Shown: positions 10,465 to 21,229 of the stretch, piece by piece
How positions within the stretch are numbered: the first letter of the stretch is position 1
Layout: every line of letters starts with the position of its first letter
Assembly (NCBI RefSeq): GCF_001723175.1
Contig: NC_064652.1
Location: 372,001 to 436,000 of the forward strand
Direction of reading: 5' to 3'
DNA: 64,000 bases
DNA from: Penicillium oxalicum
Lineage: Eukaryota; Ascomycota; Eurotiomycetes; Eurotiales; Aspergillaceae
Made by a program: the position numbers and the translations under genes
Notes under the pieces: generated by a model
Told to the model about the DNA's origin: nothing
The model's database searches: none
Seen by the model: only the letters and a program-made list of their open reading frames with translations

Positions 10465-11882
10465 TTAGATCAGACCACAGAGACGGAGGTTCTCCTGGAT
10501 GATGATATCTGGAAAAGACACCCACGTTAGCACAACCACATCCGAATGGCAAGAGAGCGAGATTAGGAAGAGCTGTTACGTACCGTTGACAGCTGCCATG
10601 ACGAATCGAATTTGGGTGGTGTCAGTGGCACAGGTGAAGTGGGTGTAGATCTGCTTCTGCTCGGCCTGGTTGAGGGACACGAAACGGTTGAGGATGTAGT
10701 CGCAGGCAGCGGCGTAGTCGGCGCCCCCCTCGTAGTCAGGGAAGTAGTTCTTCATGGGGCTCACGGGCAGCTTCTCCTTGAATCGGTCGATCTTGTTGAG
10801 GAAAAGAATGATTGAGGTCTTGACGAACCAACGAGAGTTGCAGATGGAATCGAACAAGGTGAGAGCTTCTTGCATACGGTTGACGGTCTCATCCTCGAAG
10901 AGCAACTGATCGTATTCGGAGATGGCGACCAGGAAAAGAATGGTTGTGACGTTCTCAAAGCAGTGAATCCACTTCTTACGCTCGGATCGCTGACCACCCA
11001 CATCGAACATACGGTAGGTCAAATCGCCGATGATGAACGTAGTCTCGGTGATACCAGTAGTCTTGACACGAGAGCGGAGCACATCCTGATCGGTGGGGAG
11101 GTAGTCGGGTTGCGCAATGCGGTCAATGGCGTCGAAGTAGCTGTGATCTCAAGTTAGCATCTGGATTCGCGAGGGGGACGGTCTTCATTGTACCCTCCCC
11201 ACGAGGCCCCAAAGAAAGACCGTCATGAGAGCAGGTAGCTGGGGAAAGGGCCACACAAAATGACTTACTACTTGGCAGAATCGTTCAGCTGGTACTCGCG
11301 GGAGCGCTTGAAGCAGTCCTGAACACCAGTGTCGCGCCACAAGGCAGCAATGGCTGTTCCGACCTCGGGGGGAATGCTGTCGCCTTCGATCTGGGCAGGC
11401 TGCATGAAGATAGTCTGGACGTGGTACTCGTTGCGCGCATCCTCCAAGGGCAACTCCAGGGACTCCATAGCTTCGAGAATGACTCGCATAGACTGGACGG
11501 TGTTGCTGTAAATGATTTCCTTGAATGACTCGCGTTCATCACGGGAGTAGCCACCCTCGTGGATCAACTTCATCTGCTTCAAGATGGTCGATTTTCCAGA
11601 TTCACCAGCACCTGAATTGTGCAAAGACACTGGTTAGCCAAGGTTTTCATTACTCGACCAACGATCGCGCAGGTATTGGTTCCTTTTCCGAGTCACGTCT
11701 TCGTCCAGGGGGGGGGGGGGGGGGGGGGGAGGAGAGAAAGTGGTAGGGGAGAGTTGATCCATACCAAGAAGCAGCATCTTAATCTCATTTCGTTGCAACA
11801 TCTTGTCGCGCTTGAGCTGGTTCTCAATTTCCTCATTCCGCGCCTTCCCCTCCTTATCCTCGGTACTCATGCCACAACCCAT
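10465..11882 (-). CDS. fadA: Heterotrimeric G-protein alpha subunit, group I (FadA)
   Basis: Four exons on the minus strand, 11882-11765, 11611-11269, 11140-10584 and 10508-10465, sum to 353 residues, the exact length known for Aspergillus FadA. FadA is the Gi-class alpha subunit that promotes vegetative growth and restrains conidiation through cAMP/PKA signalling. The protein starts MGCGMS (Gly2 myristoylation and Cys3 palmitoylation sites). It has the P-loop GAGESGKST across the exon 1/2 junction, the switch II segment [12 protein letters not shown], the guanine-specificity motif NKID and the TCAT motif, and ends CGLI, the form that carries the ADP-ribosylatable cysteine of Gi proteins. Spliced codons at each junction restore family residues. 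Intron 1 (11764-11612) contains an uninterrupted 22-base C run in the sense strand. Upstream lies an unusually long stretch without genes. Confidence 0.97.
11708..11729. repeat. fadA: 22-base G homopolymer in fadA intron 1
   Basis: An unbroken run of 22 G on the given strand (C in the fadA sense), starting about 36 bases after the intron's 5' end. It is the longest G/C homopolymer in the window. Confidence 0.9.
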
Positions 11883-13379
11883 GATAGCGGTTGTCCGGGG
11901 TTGACGTTAAACGAAAGTAGAAGTGATAGTAGAGCGCAAAGTCCAGTGGACTCTTGATGTCGGAGCACGTGAACAAGGGGGACTGTACAGGCAGCGTGGC
12001 AGATGGTCAGCACAAATTGAGGTCTAGCGGCGGTTGTCTGTAGTCTGACTCTCGGCTTTCCTTTTCTCGCTCCTTGTCCCGGGTTGGGTTTGATGAGGGA
12101 CTCGACGAAGATGGTACACGTCTTTGAAGAGCCAACGTTTCAGGATTGCAATCCGGGTGGACGCAAGGGTTGAAACGGTGTGTTTGTGTGGATGATAAGA
12201 GGGTCGGTGTTCTCCCCACAGGATTCGCAGCAGAGAGCAGGAGCGAGAAAAAGCTGACGAAAAAAGGAGACCGGGTGCGCGAGCAAACGAAAAGAGGGAG
12301 GCACAAGAGGTGGCCGCTTGCGCTGGGAGCGAATACGTACCGAAAAGGGTGCCCTCGTTGGTGATGGCAAAGGGTGCAAATGACGGATAAAAAGACACGC
12401 GAGAAAGGAATGGATTCAAGGGCCTGAGAGGGGTATAGTGGGAAGAAGAATAGAAGAAAGGCCGAATTCTCCAGCTGTGAAAGGAAGGGGAAGATGGGAG
12501 CAGAACTGCAGGTAAGGGGGATTTTTGGGAAGGAGCCACGGCGGAGGGAGAATTAGGAAATTCGGAAATTTCGAGTCTTGAAAAGGGGGATACACGGGTA
12601 ATACACGTACCACCGGGAGTCAGGGACCAGGTCAAGCACCACAGCCGTATCGGTTGGAACATGAGTGCTAGGCGACTTGCTTCATTTCTGATGTATTAGT
12701 AGTTTTCTTATTCATTGCTTATGTTCATTATAACGCCTTCTAGCAGACTAATGACCTGTTTACAAATATCGTAGTATGTACTTTAGTGACACAATTGGCA
12801 ATGGACAAAGCAGAGTGTTGAGGAGGACAGAAGTGCTAAGACCAACCACTCGATCAACAGCACTGGAGCAAGTGACAGTATAATCAGCGGGAGGGGACCC
12901 TGTGGTTTGAAGTTCGGCGCCGAAGAGCTTGGTCACTGGCATGGCTCAGGGGAGGGCGCTGGATGATTTAGGGGCACAAGTGGAAGATCACGATACCGTC
13001 CGGGTGAGGATGGAGACTTCGGCGACTCTGCAATGATCACTGCCGCCCGCCCAGCCGCCTGAAATTGGCATCAAATGGCCCGAGATGGAGGCGTTCCGAG
13101 GTGGACGTGGAATCCTACCGTACGTGGATGTGACGAGTGAGATGGTACGGTTCTTGGGGGCAATACAATACAGGACTATACTAGACCAGTTTGTGTCGCC
13201 GCCGTCCGTGGATCGTGGGCCAATTTGGCATCACTGGGGGCCATCTGAGTGATTTAATTGGCTCAATGAGTGGATATCATCTCTTTTTCCGTGTCCAGGT
13301 TTGAACCAATGACGAGTCTGCAAGAGGCCCCCCCCCTTTGTTCGATTGTGTTGCGATGGCTGTCCACTTGGCCCCCATC

Positions 13380-13394
13380 GGGGGGGGGGGGGGG
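13380..13394. repeat. 15-base G homopolymer
   Basis: An uninterrupted G run in intergenic DNA, about 1.5 kb upstream of fadA. Confidence 0.85.
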
Positions 13395-16300
13395 ACTCTG
13401 GTCTCTGCATGGAGGTCTGCAGTCTGCAACGCTTGTATCCTGAAACTATCATGCACACAGACCGGGGATTGCTGCGGCGGAGCGCTGATTCATAGTGTTC
13501 GGGACGAACAGGCTGCACCCTGCACGTTCCTTGAATCACTTACGGAAGCTACAAGGGAAACTTAGAAAGCTAGTTAGTCTAGCGGATTGGGTAGCGTCGA
13601 GACGGGAGTCGTGAATTGAAAAAAAAAAAAAAAACCTGGTGGCGTACCTGGTTTGGTTAGCCTGCAGCCCAGTCTCATTCTTCAGTCTCGCCAAAGAGAG
13701 CAGAATGGGTCTTGGGTGTATTCACATACAAAATCCCGTCAGGCCATCCGTTGGTTGCCTCAGATGTTCTTGACGAAGGCAGGCCTTTTTGTCCAATGCT
13801 TTCTTCAATGCGGTTCTAGACTGGATCGGAAGGGGGTCTACTATAGAGGCCGTGGCACTCTTGATCAGAATAATTGACAAACAACTCGGAGAGATCTTAA
13901 ATGAACCTGTCTACCGTAATATCTTCGTGCGTGGGAGATCCGTCCATAAACACATGTTCTAAAGGTAGATCCAAAGTGATGCTCGAATGTGCCTTGCTGA
14001 ACCGAAAGGTACTATAATCAGGTTGTTTCTGTCGAGGCACGAGTCACGATCCACGGGCCTGGAAATGAGCATCAAGCACGCAAGCAGTGTCCACCAAGCG
14101 CCGTCTGGGTGGGAAAACTGAATGTCATGACATGCCGATCTTTCTGTGGGGGGTCGAGTCATGTCAATTGGATTGTTTAGTGCACAGGTGGCTTATCAGA
14201 TGATCCATCAATTTTACATTGAGGTGACTACTGGGCCAACGGCAATGTGAAATGATGTCAATCAGGGCAAAGCCCAGGGGGCAGACCTCCAGTGTCGTTC
14301 TTCAAAACCATGTGTACGTCTGGAGAGACTGCCTTAGATAGGCTTGTATGCAGCTGGAGTGTCTTCACTGTCCTACTGACCCGTGTACGTACTATGTAAT
14401 CATTTGCCCGTTGCTACTGTACAGCCGTGAGATCCACAGCGACTCTAAAGGGATCTCAGGATATGAAATTCAGTTCAAGAGCCCACCTGATGGCAAATCC
14501 CCCATCTGAGAAAAGTTTGATGGCCAACGTTTACCTTGATCTAACGTAGATCGGTCGCACCAGAATCGGCAATTCCGATCGAGCTGAAACAGTCGTCTAC
14601 TGGTCGCTGTATGCTTGTCCATGCGAACAGTGTAACTGGGCAGGGATGTATGTTGACCGCCCTGTCCGATGATCACTTGCATAAAACACGGTGGTACTAT
14701 CCTGCGTTTGAATTAAGTCAGCCATTGGGAGCCCCATACAGAGTCAAATGAGGTAGCACTCTCGCGTTCCCGAGATGCCCTTGGAAGGCCTCCTCTAAAG
14801 GGCTCCATGCTACGGCTGAAAGCACCACGGGAGACCTGAAACACCAATAGTGGCGGCCGCAACCTGTCTCAAACAACATTCCAAGCTTCTAGAATTTCTA
14901 CTTCCCACCAATCCTGCCCTCCCTCCATAGCAACGGACAGGAACCGATGCGACGCTGATTTCCACAGTCTGGCGCAAGATCATTCTTATGTTTGATCCAC
15001 CTGCACGATGGAGGTTGAGACCTCGTAACAAAGGACAAAATGGTGTACCTTTCGGGAGGCCCAGGCCACACGAGTCAGTGGACGCCCTCGTGGCCATTCT
15101 CCACTCTTAATAAATCTGAGTCCCAGGGCATGTCTGCCGATCCGCTCAAGTCAGAGAGATACCGGGGAAACTTGGACGTAGTGGAAAAAAAACAAAGAAG
15201 AGAAAAGAACAGTATAGGCGATGGCTTCACAAAACAAGCTCTACACAAAGGGTCCTCAAAGTAGCGAAAGGTTGAGAATGACTACTAAGCCCTTTTCATC
15301 CTCTGCTCAGGTTGTTTTCAATTATCACAACCATGCGATGGCAGAGTCGCAGCATACAGTGACTATGACAATGATGATCGCGACCTCCGATCCTTGTTCC
15401 ACACAGCGTCCGTCGCCAGACTGGTGGGATGGCCAAGCAGGACGACCCGCTAGGGCACCTGAAACCAGCCCAGAAAAAAAGGGGAACGTGGAGTTGTGTT
15501 GGTATCCGTGCAGGTAAATTACGGTATTCTATTGACGGACTCATGTGACTAACTCCCTCTGTACTGCTGTATTACAGAGCCGACATTGTAAAAAAAAAAC
15601 TCAACACTTCTTGATCAGCAATCAAAGGCTGTACGTATCAATCATTCTCTAGTCTCTACCCCGAGCTCGACCGACTCTATGGGATACTTAGACCCGAGTC
15701 TTCGGTTCATAGACATGGGAAATAGAGAATCGGTGACGTATGTGTATTCATGATGCACATAACAATGCCATTTCTTACCGATCTCTGTATCTACATTACC
15801 ACTCTCACTGAACATCCCAGGGGCTGAAAATCTCAAGAGCCCGAACGCATGGAATTTCTGGAACTAAACACCCCGAATGTGGCACTATTGCCCCTCCGAC
15901 CCACTTGCTAGTGTTTCTTGCCACGAAGAAAGGGGAAAAAGAAAAGACAAAAAAAAGGGACCCAGTCTCGGCGCACGGTTGAGAAATCAGGCATACATAG
16001 TTACATACACTACAGTAGCATAGCGACGAGTTGCAAGAGCCGTCGATGATGAGCAAAGTCCGAAGCAAAGCGATGAATGCCTTCTTGCGTAGTGAGATCT
16101 GGTCTTTAATAGGCACCACTCGGTTTGGAACACCCGGCTGCGGTCCTGCTTGTCGTTAGAGTTGTTGCCATTTGTGTTCTCAAGCTTTTCAATCCTGGTC
16201 GAATCCTGTTCAACATTCTTGCTTTCAGATTGTCCCCTCGTCACTATCCGCAGGTCGTTTCTCTCTTTCCGGGTGATCTGGTCGGGCTAGACTACGCCGG

Positions 16301-16804
16301 ATGGTGGCTGGGTCGTCTCCTGTCGGCCGGAAGTATACCTACGGCTCACCACGAGGCATTCGCAGCCGATTGACCGTAGCTTCGTCAAGACGGGTAATCC
16401 TCGGACTCCTAAGAGCCATAGTGCCTCGTCGCACTGTTGCAAACAGATTCTCCATGCCACTAGTTGAGGTTTGTAAAGCGCGAGAGCCTTCGGAACTACA
16501 AAGCGTGCGAGCAGGCAGCGTCATGATCATTGAGAAAAACATAATTCGACGGCAAAGTCCGTCGCTTATACTTTTTGGGATGCTGTTCTCCCTTTATCAA
16601 ATAGTCCCTTATAAACAACACTCACTGAGATGTGTCGGTCAAAAAAAAACTGCTAGTTGAACATCGTCACTCTCTGTCATCACCTTCAAACTCGATAGAG
16701 CACTTATTGCGAGTCGGTCGAGACGAACAAGACATATGGGTCATGATCTTGATCAAATTGTGTGTGGCAGCTTCCACAGAGCGGAATTTCATTTGCTGCT
16801 GATG

Positions 16805-17149
16805 TCAAGCTGAAAGTAGATGAGACCCGCGTCCAATCAAAAGGTCCACCTTGTCCACGATGATTCTCCGCATTCCATTCGAACCCGCAGCACTCTCATG
16901 CATATAGGTAAGCTCAACTGGGCCTACAGGATTCTCAACCCCGATGATGTTAATCTGCAACTCCTCAGGATGGGGACCACCAGCTGGAACAAGGTGGTCA
17001 ACAGTTACGCCGTCATAGTCAATGATTCTAGTCATTTCATGGCCAGAGGAATATATGGAAGACTGTCTTTCCAGGTATGAAATGGTCTGTAATTGCCGAC
17101 CTTGATACATTTCTGGCATCCAAGCCAATTGCTTGGTCACATGAATCAA
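16805..17149 (-). other. Unassigned open frame with protein-like composition
   Basis: A minus-strand frame of about 110 codons contains MTRIIDYDGVTVDHLVPAGG and later PVGPVELTYMHESAAG, with balanced amino-acid use and few rare codons. There is a plausible donor (GTAAGT) after an upstream open stretch near 17317, but no chain of exons that keeps one frame could be built. No family is recognised. It may be a lineage-specific small gene, a decayed gene or chance. Confidence 0.2.
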
Positions 17150-18054
17150 CCCTTGGATCGCGAGGCTAGGTGGAAAGCGGAGGCATATGAAAGGTGTCGA
17201 TATTGTCTAATAGCAGTGGACACACACGTCGCCATTTCCCTTCTTGTATGACTGCCCTTTTGTTTTTCTCGTTCACTTCTGGGGTCCGATTGGCTGTTCG
17301 CACGTTCAATGGCCACTTACCAGCACTGCGAGCGATGCCAAGAACTGCCCGTCAATTTGGTCCCAATTCCATAATCTGAGCCCGCACATGGCCCGACTCA
17401 ATAATAACCAGAATCCAAGATTCCAAATTCTCATATCGAGAAGATCATTCGCTATAGATGCGTAAATGACAGCGGTCGCTGAATACCAGTGGACTTGTCT
17501 TTTAACTTCTAAAATAACCCTACTTTATACCGGGGGTTCAAGGCTTTGATTTGAGTAACTGAAGAGTCTAGCCCGGAGAACCACCCGATTTCCCCATCAG
17601 GTTCAGTCAGATTCGAACCAAGATCGATCCAGTCGGATTTCTCGAAGAAAAGGGAAATTGTACCTGACCGGGTCCGCTTATTTGGGCCACAGTTACACCG
17701 AGTTCAGCATGATTCTTCCCGATGGACTGACTCGACTGGCTCGACTGGCTCGATCATCAAATTAGGTCACCAAGAATCAAATTACAGCCCGAGTATGCGA
17801 TTCCAATTGCTCCACTCAAGAGAGGATCGGAGATCCCCCCTCCTATTGAACCCTCTGCCTAAGACTATCCTCTCCACGCTTGGACCATTCCGTCCCCCAA
17901 CAGCCCTTCAGTGCTAGACGCCACTCGGAACAGAAACTAAACCGGGAACCGTCCTCATTTCAACCCCCCCCTTCGCCCGTGCGCACTAGCTGTCGCACAG
18001 CGCAGTCGTCGAGATCTTGCACCTTGAACCACGATTTCGAAATTTGACATCGTA

Positions 18055-19222
18055 ATGTCCTATCAAATGTCCCAGCTGGGCCACCGGGGTATGTACGATG
18101 GGCTGTGCCCGAGCGCATGCGAATTGCGAATGCGAACGGTCCCCGGCGCGCACGAAACGAAGAGAGAAAGAGAACGAGAGAGAAAAAGGGCGCGCGCGCG
18201 TCCATGATCGTTGGGCTGTCCTCCATACCAAGATTTTGCCGGCTAATTGTTTCTCGTCCCTTCGTTTTCTAGCCTTCAACCACGATCAAAGTGGTGATGC
18301 CGAGCAAGAGTACGATCGCCTGCGCGACCTCGCCCGGCAAGAAGCCTCGAAACGCGGCGACTGTTTCCAACGGGTACGAGACAATTTTTGCTCACATTTT
18401 GCGATGGGAATAGAGCTTGGCGCGAGCCATTCGACGGCTGAGACACAATAAACTGACCGAATTTGTGAACTTGATGGAGCACAGTCGAAAGAGGCGTACA
18501 ACAATGGAGACGGCGCGCGCGCCAAAGAACTATCGGAACAAGGCAAGGCGCACGGTCGCAAGATGGAAGAATACAATAAGCAGGCGTCAGAGTTTATCTT
18601 CCGGGAGAACAACGCCGATGGTCGCGTAGAGGCCGACACAATCGACTTACACGGCCAATTTGTCGAGGAAGCCGAGGAGATTCTGGAGGAGCGCATTCGA
18701 TATGCCAAGTCGCATGGACAGGACCATTTGCATGTGTACGTTGATGATGGAATGGACTCTTCATTCTCTGTGCTTTGGGAGTTGATGAGAAGAGGCAGGG
18801 GGAGAACAAAAAAAAAACCAAAGTAGGGAGAAGAATGATCTACTAACATTGTCAACTTCGACTCTAGAATCGTCGGCAAGGGTAACCACTCGTCCGGTCA
18901 CATCCAAAAAATCAAGCCTCGTGTCGAGCAAATTTGCCGCGAGCTGGGTTTGCAGTACGCGACCGAGGAGAACGCCGGTCGTATCTATGTCAACTTGACG
19001 GGTGGTGAAGCCGTTATGCCACCACATGCGTCGCACCAGACGCCTCACCACGGGGGTGGTGGTCAGTCCTCCTACCCAGGTCAACACCAGCAGCAACAGC
19101 CGCATCACCAGCAACACCAGCAGCAACAGAACCAGAAGCAGGACGAGATCGAGCAGGTCGTTCATGCACTGGTTCCCAAGATCATGCGCAAGTTGGAGAA
19201 GGCCTGCTGTGTTGTGATGTGA
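18055..19222 (+). CDS. Smr-domain protein (MutS2 C-terminal-like endonuclease fold)
   Basis: Four exons fit: 18055-18088, 18273-18373, 18485-18735 and 18868-19222, coding for 246 residues; the last intron has a TACTAAC branch point. The N-terminal half is a charged helical segment (AEQEYDRLRDLARQEASKR ... YNNGDGARAKELSEQGKAHG), the DUF1771 region usual in eukaryotic Smr proteins. The Smr domain follows, with its IDLHGQFVEEAEEIL signature and, across the last junction, HLHVIVGKGNHSSGHIQKIKP containing the conserved (V/I)GKGxHS motif. Smr domains bind and often cleave RNA or branched DNA; yeast relatives (YPL199C type, Cue2) act in mRNA surveillance. A His/Gln-rich linker follows the domain. 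The protein ends CCVVM, a CAAX-like end that could be prenylated, although the geometry (Cys-Val-Val-Met) has not been confirmed for this family. Confidence 0.87.
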
Positions 19223-20007
19223 AGATACCACTCTACCGTATTTTCAGAGGATCTCTCTGTGGGATACAATGCAGGCCGGTCTGTTTAGGGGGATGACGTG
19301 GTGGATAATACGGGATTGACTCCAACGTACAGTGTACTACCTTTGTCAAATGGAAGGAGGGGATTCAATATATAACTGGATCAGAACATAAATAGTTAAT
19401 TTGTGGAAAATGGACATTTCGGGCAATCTACGTGGAATGACGGTTGGAGGCCTTCAATACTCGCAGGACAGCGATGAGTAACCTTCCTCATGACGGCGTT
19501 ACCCAATACCTATCTAGCTAAGGCGGACGGGACTTCAACTCTCCTTCTGGGAGAGGATAAAAAGGTAAAATCATGTGCTTGCTAAGCCCCCGGTGTTGGA
19601 TTTGGACACCTTCCGGTCCACATGGAAAAGGTCCATGCCTTTAGCCTGATCTCACATCAATGGGCGTGGACAAGGCTTGATACATGAATGTGATTGGGGA
19701 GAGGTACATTCCAATTCAGATGGTTGTCCTTCAAATCACTCCTAGTTCATTGGCAGCTCGATGACACTGTCTCTCCAAAATGGAGCACAGAAATAGGTAT
19801 ACTGTCGCATTTCGAAAGGGTAAAGTATATGAGCGTCCCGGGAAGGAAACGATGACATGCAAAGAAACAGACACGCTTCTGCCCGATATAAGCAATGGTA
19901 TCTCAAAAAGAAAGAGGGAAAAACAAATTGAACTACTTCTCCTTCACCTTCATCAACCTCACTCGGTGCGTCTACCCGGCGAGTGGAAGTTTATAATTAG
20001 ACCCCGA
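19223..20007. other. Convergent intergenic region
   Basis: About 785 bp between the convergent Smr-domain and GGPP synthase genes. It contains only short open frames; no structured element was seen. It must hold both 3' untranslated regions. Confidence 0.6.
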
Positions 20008-21229
20008 CTATTTGGTCGCGTGGATCTCATCATCGGCCGGAGATAGTGTCGTGGTAACAATCTTGTTCAACACCGCCCGAATCATCTCTCCATCACCGGC
20101 ACCGTTGACCTTGGGAGTCGAGTCAATCACTTCGATGAGGGCCAACGCCCGCTCATGCAGATCCCGCACCACTTGGCGGGTATGCTCGAAACTGCCTGTG
20201 CTGTGCATGTATTGGACGGCATAACGCTTGACCTCCTCATCTTGGGTCTTTTGTTTCAAAATGGCCAACAACTGGTGGTTGGACGGGTTGGAGCGAATGC
20301 TGTGAATGATGGGAAAGGAGAATTTGCCCTCGGTCAGATCCTCGCACATACCCTTATTCTTGGTGTAGGTGGTGTTTGCCAGGTTCAAGTAATCATCGCA
20401 GATCTGGAAAATCAATCCCATGACATTCACCAGAGCCACACAGTCTTTGCCGGTCGAGCTCTCCGCCTGCATGAGCTTGACCGCCAGTCGGAAAAGACCA
20501 CCGGTCTTGTTCCCGACCATCTCCAGGTACTCGTCCTCGGTGGGGCAGGTAAGCGTGTCGCGCCAGAAAAGATCCATCCCTTGGCCGCGGTGCAGATTCA
20601 ACAGCTCTTTCACGTAGATGTCGATGGCAGCAGGACTGCGCAGCTGTTGCACCTCTTGCAAGGCCAGGAAGTAGACATAGTTGGCCGAGTTGATCGTCTG
20701 CGCAGTGCCGAAGATGTTGTGCGCCACGGGGATACCGCGACGCAGAACAGACGAGTCCTCGACGTCGTCAATCCTGAAGAGAAGGGACATGGTCAGCGGG
20801 AGAGACAGGGCGGAACGAGGCTGCGAGACGTATCACAGAAGCGCAGTTAGAAATCCGCATCAGACCCCATACTTACAAGAGCGAAGCCGTGTGCAACATT
20901 CTCACCACCTTGTCAATCACCGCTAGGCTTTCTTCAGGGACCTGTAGCCACGAGTTGAAAGCCTGGATCAGCTGGCGACGAACATCTTTGCCGGGATGTC
21001 CATGCATATAGTCATAGGGGCCCATGAGGATCTTCTCATTTTTGGCCGACCAGGTGCCATCCTTGTACTTGGTACCGTCGACACTGGATCTGTTGCGGCG
21101 ATGTTGAGGCTTGGTTGGCATCTCGAGCGCGGACGGCTCTTCGGAGAACGCGTTCAAGGACCCATTTGCGGCGTCCGTGGAGGCTTCCTGTGACGGAGTG
21201 GAGCTCTGAGGTTGATTTGAGAAGCTCAT
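20008..21229 (-). CDS. Geranylgeranyl diphosphate synthase (housekeeping type)
   Basis: Two exons, 21229-20877 and 20773-20008 (intron about 100 bp), code for 372 residues. The enzyme condenses farnesyl diphosphate with isopentenyl diphosphate to make C20 GGPP for protein geranylgeranylation, ubiquinone side chains and terpenoids. The first aspartate-rich motif DDVED follows LLHTASLLI-type sequence exactly at the splice junction ([10 protein letters not shown]). The second, reading QICDDYLNL, has Asn in place of the final Asp, common in fungal GGPP synthases. GKTGGLF-like ([11 protein letters not shown]) and EGKFSFP motifs are also present. The first 60 or so residues are a Ser/Pro-rich extension before [13 protein letters not shown]. 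No terpene cyclase or P450 gene lies nearby, which favours the primary-metabolism copy. Confidence 0.93.

Larger units (their letters stand above)
11883..18054. other. 6.2-kb gene-poor interval upstream of fadA
   Basis: No confident gene. 11883-12700 is purine-rich on the given strand and probably holds the fadA leader and promoter; the 212-codon minus frame at 12024-12662 is low-complexity translation of it. A 15-base G run lies at 13380-13394 and a 16-base A run near 13619. Minus-strand frames at 15987-16542 and 16805-17149 have protein-like composition but no recognised domain. A 9-bp CTCGACTGG unit is repeated at 17731-17748. The last 200 bp is the promoter of the Smr-domain gene. Confidence 0.5.

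Noticed and set aside
12024..12662. 212-codon minus-strand frame upstream of fadA
   Set aside because: Low-complexity Ser/Pro/Phe-rich translation of a purine-rich leader/promoter tract; no homologous domain.
17605..17625. tRNA B-box-like GATTCGAACC on the minus strand
   Set aside because: The flanking bases do not form a T-arm, and no A box or acceptor stem could be paired.
20155..20850. 231-codon plus-strand frame
   Set aside because: Antisense to the GGPP synthase exon.
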